From contig JADZCU010000044.1 in NCBI GenBank assembly GCA_020851415.1, positions 33,671-97,670 of the forward strand: a DNA stretch of 64,000 nucleotides. The letters run 5' to 3'. Below the pieces are notes generated by a model. The model saw nothing but the letters and a program-made list of their open reading frames with translations. It did not search any database and had not been told where the DNA came from. How positions within the stretch are numbered: the first letter of the stretch is position 1; each line of letters opens with the position of its first letter. Below are positions 45,149-56,915 of this stretch, piece after piece. The translations under genes were made by a program, and so were the position numbers. The DNA comes from Candidatus Peregrinibacteria bacterium (lineage in GTDB: Bacteria > Patescibacteriota > Gracilibacteria > UBA1369).

Positions 45149-47674
45149 ATGACTCCAATGATGCAACAATATCAGGCTGTGAAAAACCAATATCCGGATG
45201 CGATTTTATTTTATCGTCTGGGGGATTTTTATGAGATGTTTTTTGATGACGCCATTGAAGCATCTAAACTGTTGCAGATTACTTTAACGGCAAGGAGTAA
45301 AGGAGAAAACAAAACACCAATGTGCGGTGTTCCCTATCATGCTGCGAATAATTATATCGCCAAATTGACCCGGCTCGGACGAAAAGTGGCAATATGTGAA
45401 CAACTTTCGGATCCGAATTTACCGGGAATTGTTCAGCGCGATGTGGTGCGTGTGATTACGCCGGGAACTACACTTGATGAATCTATTTTGGATCAAAAAA
45501 CCAATAATTATTTATTGGCACTAACTGTTGATGAAGGTGGTTTTGATCTTGCTTACGCGGATATTTCTACGGGTGAATTTTTGGTGACCCGGGCAACGGA
45601 TGCGGTGACACTCCGCACGGAGATTGAACGTGTGTCCCCCGCTGAGGTCTTAATCCCCGAATTCCACTGGGATAATCCTATTTTAGTAGCGATCCGTAAG
45701 CACTTTTCGCAGATCGCATTTTTTAGTATTCAACAGGAACAACCCAACGTAACCGCAGAAGATTTACTGACACGTTATTTGCAATCAACGCAGAAAACGG
45801 CTTTAACACATTTAAGAGCGGCTGAAAAATATGAGGCGGGCAGCAGCATGATGCTGGATGAGGCAACTTTGAAGAATCTGGAAATTCTCAGTACGCTGCG
45901 AGAGAATAAACGTGAAGGATCTTTACTTTGGGTTTTGGATGAGACGATTACTTCTATGGGAGGTCGATTTCTTCGCCATGCGCTTATACATCCACTGCTG
46001 GATAAAAATGTTATTGAAGGGAGACTGAATGCCATTGGTGAACTGGTACAGAAACAAAAATTGTTATCTGATGTGCGTGATTTGTTGTCGAATGTTTTGG
46101 ATCTGGAAAGGCTTTCTTCCAGACTAAGCCTGGGTCGCGGTAATGCGCGGGATCTGGTTGGTTTGAAAAATTCGCTCAAGGTGTTGCCTCAACTGAAAGT
46201 TTTTTTGCATGAGGCTCAAAGCGATTTACTTGTTCAAAATCGTGATTCTTTGGATGTACTTGGAGATCTTGTAGAGCTGATTGAAAAAACGATTGTCGAC
46301 GAACCACCACTGGGAATTCATGATGGTGGAATGATTACCGGCGGTTATTCCAGTGAACTGGATGAACTGAAAAGCATCAGTACTGAAGGTAAAAACTTCA
46401 TTCAACAACTTCAGCTACAGGAGATTGAGCGTACTGGTATTTCTACATTAAAAATTCGCTACAACAGTGTTTTTGGTTATTACATTGAAGTAAGTAAAGG
46501 ACAGGCAAAAAACGTTCCGGAAAACTATATTCGCAAACAAACTCTGGTAAATGCAGAGCGTTATATTACTCCAGAGCTGAAGGAGTTTGAGGAAAAAGTA
46601 TTGGGGGCTGAAGAAAAAATTGTGGCGATTGAACACAGGATTTTTTTGGAAATACGAGAAAAAGTTGAAGTGAATATTGCTCGCATTCAAAAAACAGCAG
46701 CTCAAATTGCTCTCATTGATCACCTCAGTGCACTTGCTTATGTTGCGTTGCAAAACCGATATGCTCGTCCGAAGATTATTGATGACGCGGGGATTCGTAT
46801 TGTGGATGGGAGACATCCAGTGGTTGAGAAGATGAGCTCAAACGGGAGATTTATTCCGAATGATACGATTCTAAATCATTCCGGTGAGCAACTGCTTTTA
46901 ATTACCGGTCCAAACATGGGTGGAAAATCCACTTATTTGAGGCAGGTGGCTTTGATAGTTTTGATGGCACAGGTTGGTTCTTTTGTACCGGCTCAGTCTG
47001 CGGAAATTTGTCTTGTGGATCGTATTTTTACGCGTGTTGGGGCGAGTGATAACCTGGTCAGAGGACAAAGCACTTTTATGGTTGAGATGCAGGAGACTGC
47101 GAATATTCTTGAGTCCGCCACGGAAAAAAGTCTGGTAATTTTGGATGAAATTGGGCGTGGAACTTCTACGTATGATGGCATGAGTATTGCCTGGGCAATC
47201 ATGGAATATTTACATGATAAGTTAAAGGCTCAAACTTTGTTTGCCACTCACTATCATGAATTGATAAGTTTGGCAGATAAGCTTGAACATGCCGCAAATT
47301 ATTCTGTCGCCGTGAAAGAGGATGCGCAGGAAGGTGTTGTATTTTTGTATAAAATTTTGAGAGGCGGAGTGGATAAAAGTTATGGTATTGAAGTGGCGAA
47401 GCTTGCGGGATTGCCTGCAGAAGTTATTGCAAAAGCCAGAAAGATTCTTATTGATTTGGAAGAGGGAGTGCTTGAATCTGGCATACAACATGAGTTACAA
47501 ACGACACGTCCAACTGAAGGGCAAACAGACATGTTTGCTCGTGAACATGCGTCAATCAAAGAGGTAGCGGATGAAGTACAAAAGATCGATGTGAATGCAC
47601 TTACTCCAATGGATGCACTCCAGAAATTGCATCAACTTAAGACAAAACTTACTCAAGATCATGCCAATAATTAA
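45149..47674 (+). CDS. mutS: DNA mismatch repair protein MutS
   Basis: 841 aa, [59 protein letters not shown]. Confidence 0.97.
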   Translation: MTPMMQQYQAVKNQYPDAILFYRLGDFYEMFFDDAIEASKLLQITLTARSKGENKTPMCGVPYHAANNYIAKLTRLGRKVAICEQLSDPNLPGIVQRDVVRVITPGTTLDESILDQKTNNYLLALTVDEGGFDLAYADISTGEFLVTRATDAVTLRTEIERVSPAEVLIPEFHWDNPILVAIRKHFSQIAFFSIQQEQPNVTAEDLLTRYLQSTQKTALTHLRAAEKYEAGSSMMLDEATLKNLEILSTLRENKREGSLLWVLDETITSMGGRFLRHALIHPLLDKNVIEGRLNAIGELVQKQKLLSDVRDLLSNVLDLERLSSRLSLGRGNARDLVGLKNSLKVLPQLKVFLHEAQSDLLVQNRDSLDVLGDLVELIEKTIVDEPPLGIHDGGMITGGYSSELDELKSISTEGKNFIQQLQLQEIERTGISTLKIRYNSVFGYYIEVSKGQAKNVPENYIRKQTLVNAERYITPELKEFEEKVLGAEEKIVAIEHRIFLEIREKVEVNIARIQKTAAQIALIDHLSALAYVALQNRYARPKIIDDAGIRIVDGRHPVVEKMSSNGRFIPNDTILNHSGEQLLLITGPNMGGKSTYLRQVALIVLMAQVGSFVPAQSAEICLVDRIFTRVGASDNLVRGQSTFMVEMQETANILESATEKSLVILDEIGRGTSTYDGMSIAWAIMEYLHDKLKAQTLFATHYHELISLADKLEHAANYSVAVKEDAQEGVVFLYKILRGGVDKSYGIEVAKLAGLPAEVIAKARKILIDLEEGVLESGIQHELQTTRPTEGQTDMFAREHASIKEVADEVQKIDVNALTPMDALQKLHQLKTKLTQDHANN

Positions 47675-49595
47675 ACAATTACCGGAACATTTAATTAACC
47701 AGATTGCCGCAGGAGAGGTGGTTGAACGACCTGCTTCGGTGGTGAAGGAGTTGGTTGAAAACAGTATTGATGCCGGAGCGGACAAAATTACCATTGAGGT
47801 TAACGATGGTGGTGATACTTTTTTGCGCATTACGGATAATGGCTTGGGCATGGACAAAGATGATGCTCTCCTTGCGTTTTCACGTCATGCCACCAGTAAA
47901 ATTTCTTCTGCTGATGATCTTTTCAACATTTATACCTTAGGATTTCGCGGTGAGGCGCTTGCGACAATTGCGGCCGTTTCTTATGTCTCACTGCAAACAA
48001 AAAAACGCGGAGCGATTGAAGGTACGACTGTTCAGGTTGAAGGAGGTAATATTCATAAGGTTTCTTCAATTGGTTGCCCTGAAGGAACGCAGATTGAGGT
48101 TCGACAACTTTTTTTCAATACGCCAGCGAGAAAAAAATATTTGAAGAATGCGGCTACTGAATACGGACATATTTTGAGCATGATTACCGGTATTTCTTTG
48201 GCTTTTCCAAACATCAGTTTTACTTTGATCCATGATGAAAAAACGGTCTTTGATTTGCCGGCCACCGACGATGATTTTGTGCGTATACGTGCGGTCCTCG
48301 GGCGCAGTGTGGCGGATGAACTTGTACCTGTTTTTTACGGACATTCGAAAATTCATTTGAAAGGTTACATTGGAAAACCTTTTATTGCCCGAGCCAATAG
48401 AAACAGTCAGTATTTTTTTGTGAATCAGCGTGAAGTAAAATCTCATGTACTTTCTTATGCGGTGAAGCAAAGTTACCATTCACTTTTGCCAAAGGAAAAA
48501 CATCCGGTGTTTCTTTTGTATTTTACTTTGGATCCGGAAAGCGTTGATGTGAATGTGCATCCGCGTAAGCTTGAAGTGCGTTTTCGTGATGAAAAAGAGA
48601 TTTTTTCAATTATTACCCAGGCCTGCAGCAAGGCTTTGGAGACGCATGTTTTGGCTCCTATTTTGGATGGGAATAAAACGAGCGAATATAATGAAGACCG
48701 TGTGCAACAATCACCACTGGTGCTGCATGATAAGCCGCTTCAAGTTCCAAGTGCTGTGATGGCGGCTGAACCTGTTGCTGTGGGAACCGTGGAACAGGCG
48801 TTGGAATTTACCCAGCGGATCGCAGGGAACCCCATAAATGAAAACTATGTAAGTGTAGAATTGCCTTTTGGAAATTCCGATGAATCTGCGTCTGGGAATG
48901 AGAATATTTTGGAAAGAGACAGGAGTTCTGAAAATGAAGTGACGTCGACTGTGAATGGAAATATCGAGGATAATCCTGTATCCGGTTTTGGAGTTCAACG
49001 TGAGGCGACTAAAGAAATTCTTCCTTTAGCACAAATGGATAGGTCTTATATTTTGTGCCAGCAGGGACAAAGTCTGGTGATTGTTGACCAGCACGCCGCA
49101 CATGAAAGAGTTCGATATACCGAGATTGTTGAGGCTTTTGAAAAACAGCTTCTTTCTGTTCAGCCGCTCCTTGTTCCGGAAAATCTTGAACTTTCGCATC
49201 GTGAACTGGCTTTGCTTGAGCAGTATGGTGAGATACTTCGAACTATGGGGTTTGAGCTTGAACCTTTTGGAGGAAATACGATTGCTGTGAATGCGGTGCC
49301 AAGTTATGCGGCTAAACTTGATCTTCAACCCCTTATTCAGGGTCTGCTTGATGATATGGATCACCAGTCATCCAAGGGTGACTTCACTATGAGGAAAGAA
49401 CGTGCTCTGATTTACATGGCCTGCAGGAGCGCCGTGAAATTTGGTGACCCTTTGGCTCCTGAAGAACAAAAAGAGCTTTTAAAGAAGCTCCAGGCGCTTG
49501 CCCTTCCATATACGTGTCCTCATGGGAGGCCAACAATGATTACGCTGACTTCGGATGAACTCATAAAACGGTTCGGCAGAAATTATGATGCCTGA
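47661..49595 (+). CDS. mutL: DNA mismatch repair protein MutL
   Basis: 645 aa from ATG 47661 (overlaps mutS by 14 nt); [37 protein letters not shown]. Confidence 0.96.
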   Translation: MPIIKQLPEHLINQIAAGEVVERPASVVKELVENSIDAGADKITIEVNDGGDTFLRITDNGLGMDKDDALLAFSRHATSKISSADDLFNIYTLGFRGEALATIAAVSYVSLQTKKRGAIEGTTVQVEGGNIHKVSSIGCPEGTQIEVRQLFFNTPARKKYLKNAATEYGHILSMITGISLAFPNISFTLIHDEKTVFDLPATDDDFVRIRAVLGRSVADELVPVFYGHSKIHLKGYIGKPFIARANRNSQYFFVNQREVKSHVLSYAVKQSYHSLLPKEKHPVFLLYFTLDPESVDVNVHPRKLEVRFRDEKEIFSIITQACSKALETHVLAPILDGNKTSEYNEDRVQQSPLVLHDKPLQVPSAVMAAEPVAVGTVEQALEFTQRIAGNPINENYVSVELPFGNSDESASGNENILERDRSSENEVTSTVNGNIEDNPVSGFGVQREATKEILPLAQMDRSYILCQQGQSLVIVDQHAAHERVRYTEIVEAFEKQLLSVQPLLVPENLELSHRELALLEQYGEILRTMGFELEPFGGNTIAVNAVPSYAAKLDLQPLIQGLLDDMDHQSSKGDFTMRKERALIYMACRSAVKFGDPLAPEEQKELLKKLQALALPYTCPHGRPTMITLTSDELIKRFGRNYDA

Positions 49596-49607
49596 TCGGA
49601 GTGCTTT

Positions 49608-51830
49608 TTATTGACCTACTACCGCTGAAAGGTAGAGGTCTGTTTCCAATTTGCCTTCATAGTAAACGTTGCCGCTATCGTATGTTTTGAACGTGTCTTT
49701 CGGATACTGGGCATAACTCTTGAAGCCAGGCTTAAAGATTACCTGTTTTACTAAATTGCTTATAACAAGTCCGGGCTGTCTTTGGATGTTTATGCGGTAT
49801 GTATCGACCGGATACATTTTTAGTTTTTGTGGAAGTTGATATCTGATTGTTACTTTTTTTTCTATTCCCGGATCAACGTTCATGGGGAACATGAAATATG
49901 TTTTTTGAATTTCTTTATCGTATTTTGTTTCAACCACCAGTGAGTTTAGCGGTTCTACGTCCAGCAAAACACTCCCTGCCGGCGCATACACTTTCATCAT
50001 GGCTTTGTTTGTTCCGCGGCCTAAAATGTTCTTTACCGTTTCACTTATTTCGTTGAAGCCGAATTTTTTGAGTTCTTTTTGCCAGTCGTTCATTATTTCC
50101 TGATTCCAGGTGTGACGGCGAACTACCGTTACCTCGTCTATTACGTCACCATTTGGATTGATGATGGTGTTGTGCTCAATATTTTGTTTGATATAGAGAT
50201 CGGACTTGTTTCCGCCAATTGATGTTACTGTTACGTTGAGATAATCATTGGATGGCTCCTGGATAACCCGCCCTGATAAGCCAAATTCGTCGAATAAATC
50301 CTGTACCTCTCTATGTCTGGAATACATTAAAATGGATTTTTCATTTATTCCACGAATGAATTCTGCCAGAACTCTTTTCCAGTTATCGTTGCTGGTGAAA
50401 AGTTTTTTCTGGAATGCTTTTATGAATTTATTTACTACTATTTTTGGTGAATTCTCACCATTGAGCTTTGATTCAACAATGTATGAAAGCACCAGCTGAT
50501 AATTTGATTTATCAAGTGCGCTTTGTAAGCCTTCCACGCCTACCGGGCCAGTGATTTCCAAAAGTCTGCCAACGAAACTTTGGTTGAGGGCTATGACAGT
50601 ATCCACACTTGGACCTTTTTCTTTTTGTAAAAACCAGGCTGCTTTCTCTGCTGAGAGTGGGAAGTCGGGCGAGTAATTTGAGTCACGCAGACGCCAGTAT
50701 TTGGTTATTGAGGCAATATCTTCCGGTGCGGCAATCTCTTCTTTTAGTTGACCGTCAAAGTCGTATACGTCTTTGAAATCGAATTTGGTTATGTAGCCAT
50801 CATTTACATCGATCAACATGACACTTCCGATAAATCCTCCGGTTGGTCTTGATTCGGTGTCGTTTTGTAAAAGAACTAAATAGCTGTGTGGATATCTGTC
50901 GCCCAACAGATCGAGTACGGCAGGTATTTTACTTTCTGCTTCGTTCAGCACCGAGCGCAATTTTTCCACCTTACCCTGGGCGTCAGTGAGTTTTGAACGT
51001 AGATTTACGGGTATCACTTCCGCACTCACACGGCTCAACTCCAGGCCGGCTTGATCTATTTTTGCTTTCGCTTTTTGGATGTAGGACAAATCTTCTTTGA
51101 GTTTTTCCGTGAGCGATGGAGCCACTTTTGCCTCTTTTTGGTCATCTTTTAAATGAGTGTTTGCCAGAATAAAAAGTTCCGGGAGTTTTTCCAGACTTTG
51201 GACACCACGTGAAAAATCTTGCCCCGCAGAGGCGATATTTTTTGCGGCAGAAAGAAGGTTCTGTACCGATGTTATGGTTTTCTCTTTGGCAAAAAATGAG
51301 TCGCTATGTGTTTGCAGGAAGGCAATGCTGCCTTTGGCATCAGCGAATGATTTTTCGGCGTCTGTGAAGTTTTGTTCAGCACTCAAAAAATCAGCATTTT
51401 GTGCCTGTTTGCCGCCTTTCATTAGGTCTTCATATCCAGAGGAAGCTGAAGCTATAACATTATGACCAACCTCCATACCGCGCTGGTACACGTTGATAAT
51501 GTTGAGGATAAAGAGAATCAGAACTCCGGCTGAAGCCAGACGCATTGTTTCATGTACTTTGTCTAAACCTCTTTTTTTTGGTCGGTCGATATAGTGGAAA
51601 AACAGTTCGCCGTTTGCTTCGCGTGATCCATTAAGATTTTTCCCCTTCTTTACCGGAATAATATCGTTGAGTTGTCTTCCGTTTCTTCCTGATACAGATG
51701 TATAATTTTCAGGTTTTGAAAGGTCGATGAGCCCCGGAATGTTTTTTACATGAGATACGATCTCTTTATCTGTTAAAGAGATCGTAAAAGACGCTTTTGC
51801 CGAGATGTCACGGAGAATCTTTGGGGGCAT
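49608..51830 (-). CDS. DUF4012-like membrane-anchored protein
   Basis: 740 aa, YLVLLQNDTESRPTGGFIGSVMLIDVNDGYI motif. Confidence 0.8.
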   Translation of the reverse strand: MPPKILRDISAKASFTISLTDKEIVSHVKNIPGLIDLSKPENYTSVSGRNGRQLNDIIPVKKGKNLNGSREANGELFFHYIDRPKKRGLDKVHETMRLASAGVLILFILNIINVYQRGMEVGHNVIASASSGYEDLMKGGKQAQNADFLSAEQNFTDAEKSFADAKGSIAFLQTHSDSFFAKEKTITSVQNLLSAAKNIASAGQDFSRGVQSLEKLPELFILANTHLKDDQKEAKVAPSLTEKLKEDLSYIQKAKAKIDQAGLELSRVSAEVIPVNLRSKLTDAQGKVEKLRSVLNEAESKIPAVLDLLGDRYPHSYLVLLQNDTESRPTGGFIGSVMLIDVNDGYITKFDFKDVYDFDGQLKEEIAAPEDIASITKYWRLRDSNYSPDFPLSAEKAAWFLQKEKGPSVDTVIALNQSFVGRLLEITGPVGVEGLQSALDKSNYQLVLSYIVESKLNGENSPKIVVNKFIKAFQKKLFTSNDNWKRVLAEFIRGINEKSILMYSRHREVQDLFDEFGLSGRVIQEPSNDYLNVTVTSIGGNKSDLYIKQNIEHNTIINPNGDVIDEVTVVRRHTWNQEIMNDWQKELKKFGFNEISETVKNILGRGTNKAMMKVYAPAGSVLLDVEPLNSLVVETKYDKEIQKTYFMFPMNVDPGIEKKVTIRYQLPQKLKMYPVDTYRINIQRQPGLVISNLVKQVIFKPGFKSYAQYPKDTFKTYDSGNVYYEGKLETDLYLSAVVGQ

Positions 51831-51837
51831 AAAATCC

Positions 51838-53895
51838 TTAAAGGATTTCGAATTGATAGATTGAAGATATTCCGTCAGCGAAGTAGTTTTTTGTAACTGT
51901 CATACCACCAAAAGGTAAGACGTATGGCTTCAATGATTCGTTTTGGGTTAACCCCATAAGCGCGCTGAGCGCACCTACTTTCATTGTGAACATTTCATCA
52001 GCGTTCTGAATACTTTGCTTGATGTTGCTCTGATAGAAAGGAGCCGACGTGAAATTTTCGTCGAGTTTATCGTTGCTTCGCATGATGACGTTTTTGATAT
52101 TTTCATGACTGGTACTGATAACAAGATTTTGGCTTACAGTTGTGTAATAAAGGGTTACTCCCGTATTGCCGACCTGAAGAGATGTTATGTTTATTCCATC
52201 AAATGATTCATCGAAACGTTGGATTGTTTCAGGGCTGGCAATGATCTCTTTTCCTTTTGTGCCGTCAGGTAATGTGACGTCGTTTATTTTTGGCGTAAAA
52301 ATGCCACTGGTTTGGACGAATGCCGTTACAAGTTTTTCCAAACGTACGCTGTCTTCATTGGTGTTTTTCATTTCGAGGAACAACGTGATGACTGGTTCTT
52401 CGAAACTCTTTTCAACCGTTACAAGATACTCACCTTCCAGTAAAGGATAGATGTCATCTTTTAAGCTTATATCTTTGCCGAGATACTGCTCTTTTTGTGC
52501 TTCCAATATCCCTTCAAAAATGAGTGATGAAGTTTTGGTTCCTGCTTTGAAAAGCTCCTGAAGTCGTTTGATTTCTTTTACTACGTCGTGGCCTCCCGCC
52601 AGCATTACCGGGTCTGGATTTGCGAGTGCCAACAGTTTGCCGTTGTATTTTTCACTGAAAGTTATGAATTCCTGGTCTCCAAGCTTTTCCTTATCCATAA
52701 GAGTGTATTCCTGGGCAACAAATTTTCCTTTTTCCGCCATCAACACAACACCGTTTGCTTTAAACAGGGAGATGAAGGGTTTTAATGCCATGTAATCCTG
52801 TCCTTTTTCGGCAACAAATTTTGGATCATTTTGAAGCATTGCTTCAAAAAACTTTTCAAAATTCATGTAACCGAATGCCACGTTATTTTGCGGCAGGTTA
52901 TTTACAACTTTTATGTAACTTTCATCTTCAGAAAGTTTTTTACCGTTGGAGAACTGATCGATAATAAATTTAAGGGTCTCTTCATCTTTTGCCAGTACCA
53001 GATAGTTGTTTATAAACATGAAATGGAATCTGCCCGACGTTGTATAACTGTACAGTTTAAAGCCTTTGTATTCGCCATAAACCAGATCGAGCTTTGATTC
53101 CTGCATTGCACGATTTTTAATTTTTTCGAGTGTGAGTTCATGATTTCTGCTTTCGATAAAAATTACCGGATTAAAAACCATGGAATTTTCTGCCCCCGCT
53201 TCTGCGGATTGAAATTGAATTAATGCCACGCCTACTTTTCGACCGAGCCATGATTCAACATCATTTTTGAAATCTACATTGATGAGGGTTCCGATTAAAC
53301 TTTCAAGTCCACTTTTCTGGTAAACCGGATAGTTTTTTACTGTGTCGAAGTATTGTTTGATCTGATCGCTAGCGCCGTCCGTGTTTACTTCCAGCACTGC
53401 GACGGTTTCTTGCAGTGGAAGAAATTCGGCAAGAGCCTGCGGTCTGAAAAATTTCCCGAAGAGAAACAGACCAATGAACGTGAGGGCAAATAAACCTATT
53501 AAAGTTAATACCCCGCCTTTAATTTTCTGTTTATGTTCAGGTTTTAACTGGATTTTGCTTCTAATTTTCTGGATTTTTTCTTTGCGTGCTTCTCTTTCTG
53601 CTTCTTTTTCAGCTTTTTGAGTCTCCATTTCTGCTGACATGGCATTTAATTCAGCCGCTACTTCACTTTGCTTTTGCTGAATTTTTTCATCAACCGCTTT
53701 TTTCTCTGCAGCGGTTTGTTTTGGTTGCTGTTTTTTTTCGTTCTTTGGCTTCTTGAAAGCTGCTTTTCTTTTTGCTAAAAGCTTTTTTAATCCTTTGTTG
53801 GATTTTTTTTGCTGTTCTTTTGCCGCTATTTCCTCTGGAGTCAGCTCCTGTTTACGTGTTGAAGCAATTGTTTTTTTCTTACTTTTTTTCACCAT
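51838..53895 (-). CDS. DUF3352-like single-TM protein with Lys-rich N-terminus
   Basis: 685 aa, TM ..GGVLTLIGLFALTFIGLFLFG.., LAEFLPLQETVAVLEVNTDG. Confidence 0.7.
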   Translation of the reverse strand: MVKKSKKKTIASTRKQELTPEEIAAKEQQKKSNKGLKKLLAKRKAAFKKPKNEKKQQPKQTAAEKKAVDEKIQQKQSEVAAELNAMSAEMETQKAEKEAEREARKEKIQKIRSKIQLKPEHKQKIKGGVLTLIGLFALTFIGLFLFGKFFRPQALAEFLPLQETVAVLEVNTDGASDQIKQYFDTVKNYPVYQKSGLESLIGTLINVDFKNDVESWLGRKVGVALIQFQSAEAGAENSMVFNPVIFIESRNHELTLEKIKNRAMQESKLDLVYGEYKGFKLYSYTTSGRFHFMFINNYLVLAKDEETLKFIIDQFSNGKKLSEDESYIKVVNNLPQNNVAFGYMNFEKFFEAMLQNDPKFVAEKGQDYMALKPFISLFKANGVVLMAEKGKFVAQEYTLMDKEKLGDQEFITFSEKYNGKLLALANPDPVMLAGGHDVVKEIKRLQELFKAGTKTSSLIFEGILEAQKEQYLGKDISLKDDIYPLLEGEYLVTVEKSFEEPVITLFLEMKNTNEDSVRLEKLVTAFVQTSGIFTPKINDVTLPDGTKGKEIIASPETIQRFDESFDGINITSLQVGNTGVTLYYTTVSQNLVISTSHENIKNVIMRSNDKLDENFTSAPFYQSNIKQSIQNADEMFTMKVGALSALMGLTQNESLKPYVLPFGGMTVTKNYFADGISSIYQFEIL

Positions 53896-54012
53896 AAATT
53901 TTGGTTTGAAAATACCCGAATAGTATCCCAGATAAGGCTTGAAAATTCAAGGAATTTCCTGCTACTATTGAGCCTCGGGGCACCTCAATTTATAACCAAC
54001 ATATCAACCTTT

Positions 54013-55977
54013 ATGAAAGCCAACGACCTACGAAGAAGATTTATTGATTTTTTTGTCAGCAAAGGACACGCGGAAATAGGCAGCTCTTCGCTGATCCCCG
54101 AGAATGACCCTACAGTACTTTTTACGACAGCGGGTATGCATCCACTGGTTCCGTATTTGATGGGTGAAGAACATCCATCAGGCAAACGACTGGTTGATGT
54201 GCAAAAATGTATTCGTACCGATGATATTGATGAAGTTGGAGATCCGACACATTGCACATTTTTTGAAATGTTGGGTAACTGGTCGCTTGGTGATTATTTC
54301 AAGAAAGAGGCTATCCAGTGGAGTTACGAATTTTTGACAAACCCTTTGGAAAAAGGTGGTATTGGACTTGATCCAAAGCGCTTAATGGTGACCTGTTTCG
54401 CCGGCGACAGTGATGCTCCGCGTGATGATGAGGCAGCAGATATTTGGGAAACGCTTGGATTTAAGCGTTATGATAAAGCCAGCCCTGAGGATCGTGGTTT
54501 AATTTTCTTTTATGAGAAAAAGAAAAACTGGTGGGGACCCGCTGGACAGACAGGACCTTGCGGACCTGATACGGAAATGTTTTATGATACGTGCCCTGAA
54601 CTAGCTCCTGGTGAACACAAAAAGGGTTCTAGCGAATTCTCCCAAAAAAAATATGAACTTCCCGGATGGGGAGGTAAATGTCATGCCAACTGTGAGTGCG
54701 GGCGCTTTGTGGAGATCTGGAACGATGTGTTTATGCAGTACAACAAGCAGGCTGATGGTTCTTATGTCCCGTTGAAACAACAGAATGTGGATACTGGTAT
54801 GGGTTTAGAACGCGTAACTGCTATTTTGCAGGGCATGCCGAGCCATTATGAGACTGAGCTTTTTGCGCCGTTGGTTGAAAAGATTAAAGAATTGGCTAAA
54901 CCGACAGAAGCTGATTTAGCAAGATATGCATCAATTGCCGATGAGGAACTTCGTAAAAAGACAATTGAGCTAGATACAGAACGATCGCTTAGAATTATTG
55001 CAGACCATATTCGTGCTGCTACATTTATTATGGGTGATGCGTGGAGCGTTTCTCCTTCTAATACTGATCAGGGATATATTTTGCGTCGTTTAATTCGCCG
55101 AGCGATTCGTCACGGAAAAATGCTTGGTATAAGCGGAAATTTCACTGATGTTCTTGGACAAATTGTTATTGATATTTATGGTGAAGTTTATCCGGAACTG
55201 AAGCGTAACCAGGAACGTATTATTGCTGAATATAAGCGTGAGGAAGAAAAATTCCAACTTACGATTGAAGTTGGTTTGCGTGAACTTCGTAAGATTTGGA
55301 ATGAGGAAAATTGTAAGAAGGAGTTTACAGTTGTTGATGGTGCGAAAGCTTTTTATATTTATGAAACTTATGGGTTTCCAATTGAAATGATCACGGAAGA
55401 GTTAAAGAAAATTGGGTATGAGATTGATCAGGTGAAATTCATGGAAAGCTTTGATAAAGCCATGAAAGATCATCAGGAAAAATCGCGTGCTGGGAGTGAA
55501 CAGAAGTTTGCGGGTGGACTTGCTGATCACAGTTTTGAGTGCACCATGCTGCATACGGCCACTCATTTGCTCCACAAAGCTTTGAAGGTTGTGTTGGGTG
55601 ATGATGTAAATCAAAAGGGATCAAATATTACCGCTGAACGTTTGCGTTTTGACTTTAACTATCCGCAGAAAATGACTCCGGAACAGGTGAAACAAACTGA
55701 GGATATTGTGAATGAGCAGATTCAGCGTGATTTACCGGTGAGTTATGAAATCGTAACTGTTGAAGAAGCCAAGCAGAAAGGCGCTATTGGTCTTTTTGAA
55801 GATCGTTATGGTGATAAGGTAAAAGTTTATAAGATGGGCGATTTTTCTTATGAGATTTGTGGCGGTCCGCATGTGGAACACACCGGTCAGCTTCAGAAAT
55901 TTAAGATTAAGAAAGAGGAAGCTTGTTCTGCCGGGATTCGCAGAATTAAGGCGGTGGTGGTTGGGGCTGGAATGTAG
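54013..55977 (+). CDS. alaS: Alanyl-tRNA synthetase (ends just after editing domain)
   Basis: 654 aa from ATG 54013; FFTSKGH-type N-terminus, LFTTAGMHPLVPYL, HTATHLLHKAL, CGGPHVEHTGQL. Confidence 0.95.
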   Translation: MKANDLRRRFIDFFVSKGHAEIGSSSLIPENDPTVLFTTAGMHPLVPYLMGEEHPSGKRLVDVQKCIRTDDIDEVGDPTHCTFFEMLGNWSLGDYFKKEAIQWSYEFLTNPLEKGGIGLDPKRLMVTCFAGDSDAPRDDEAADIWETLGFKRYDKASPEDRGLIFFYEKKKNWWGPAGQTGPCGPDTEMFYDTCPELAPGEHKKGSSEFSQKKYELPGWGGKCHANCECGRFVEIWNDVFMQYNKQADGSYVPLKQQNVDTGMGLERVTAILQGMPSHYETELFAPLVEKIKELAKPTEADLARYASIADEELRKKTIELDTERSLRIIADHIRAATFIMGDAWSVSPSNTDQGYILRRLIRRAIRHGKMLGISGNFTDVLGQIVIDIYGEVYPELKRNQERIIAEYKREEEKFQLTIEVGLRELRKIWNEENCKKEFTVVDGAKAFYIYETYGFPIEMITEELKKIGYEIDQVKFMESFDKAMKDHQEKSRAGSEQKFAGGLADHSFECTMLHTATHLLHKALKVVLGDDVNQKGSNITAERLRFDFNYPQKMTPEQVKQTEDIVNEQIQRDLPVSYEIVTVEEAKQKGAIGLFEDRYGDKVKVYKMGDFSYEICGGPHVEHTGQLQKFKIKKEEACSAGIRRIKAVVVGAGM

Positions 55978-56020
55978 ATTACGCGGGCTGAAATGGATCG
56001 GTGTGGTGCCAGCTCACAGA

Positions 56021-56755
56021 TTAAAAGTAATCCTTGAGCTGATGTATGTTTTCAATAATAATATCCGGAAATTGCGTGGCTGATCCAGGGATTCCACGCT
56101 TTTTCCAGTCATGCCAGATGGAGAAAAAACCGAAAGTTTTTGGCGCTGCAACTTCCCATTCATAATTGTCACCGATGATTACGGTTTTTTCGGCCGGCTC
56201 ATTTAATCTTTGCATGAGTTCAATGTAGAATTTTTTTTCCGGTTTTCCATAACCGAGTTCTCCTTCGACCATGATGTGGTCGAAATATGGTTCAAGATTG
56301 AAGCGTTCGATTTTTTTTCTTTGGTCCGAACTTTGGCCGTTTGTGATGAGCGCCAGTTTGAATCCGGACTTTTTTGCCTTTTCCAATACTTCATAAGCAC
56401 CGTCATAAACAAAAACGTTTTTGTCACGAAGTTCTGAATATTCTACTGCAATTTTTATGGCCTTTTCCTGGGATAATCCAACTTTTTGGAATGCAATAGT
56501 CACCATATCCTTTCGGGCTTTTAGAAGGTCTTTTCTCCCCTCCCGATGGCGGACTTCATCGTTCCAATACCAGGAGCTGGTTTCTAAAATGGTTTTCAAG
56601 AGAACTTTTGGATCTGGGAAATTTCCTTCCAGGCAAAATTTGTTCACCATCTGCTCCCAGGATTTTTGTGTTACTGCATCAAAGGCTATGAGTGTGTCAT
56701 CCATGTCGAAGGCAAAGGCACGGATAACTGATGGAATTTTGGGCGACTTATTCAT
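56021..56755 (-). CDS. HAD-family hydrolase
   Basis: 244 aa, AFDMDDTLIAFDAVTQ...LALITNGQ...GYGKPEKKFYIELMQ...VIIGDNYEWEV. Confidence 0.93.
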   Translation of the reverse strand: MNKSPKIPSVIRAFAFDMDDTLIAFDAVTQKSWEQMVNKFCLEGNFPDPKVLLKTILETSSWYWNDEVRHREGRKDLLKARKDMVTIAFQKVGLSQEKAIKIAVEYSELRDKNVFVYDGAYEVLEKAKKSGFKLALITNGQSSDQRKKIERFNLEPYFDHIMVEGELGYGKPEKKFYIELMQRLNEPAEKTVIIGDNYEWEVAAPKTFGFFSIWHDWKKRGIPGSATQFPDIIIENIHQLKDYF

Positions 56756-56810
56756 ACAGCTTCAATATAACATAGTTTAATTTCCTTTTGCTTCTGCGAT
56801 TTGTGCAACT

Positions 56811-56838
56811 TTGATTTTTGCGCAAAATATGGTAGATT
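56811..56838 (+). promoter_or_regulatory. Putative promoter for alaE-like gene
   Basis: TTGATT (56811-56816), 16 nt, TAGATT (56833-56838). Confidence 0.45.
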
Positions 56839-56915
56839 CACTCTCCTGTACTCCGCTTTCAAAGGAAGGAGGTGCAGGATCGCTCGTTGAAAAAGATCTC
56901 ACAAAGGAGACTCTC

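Noticed and set aside
55850-56083. 77-aa plus-strand ORF as a continuation of alaS (frameshifted C-terminal domain)
   Set aside because: Its translation overlaps alaS out of frame and shows no DHHA1/C-Ala features; not evidence of a frameshift.
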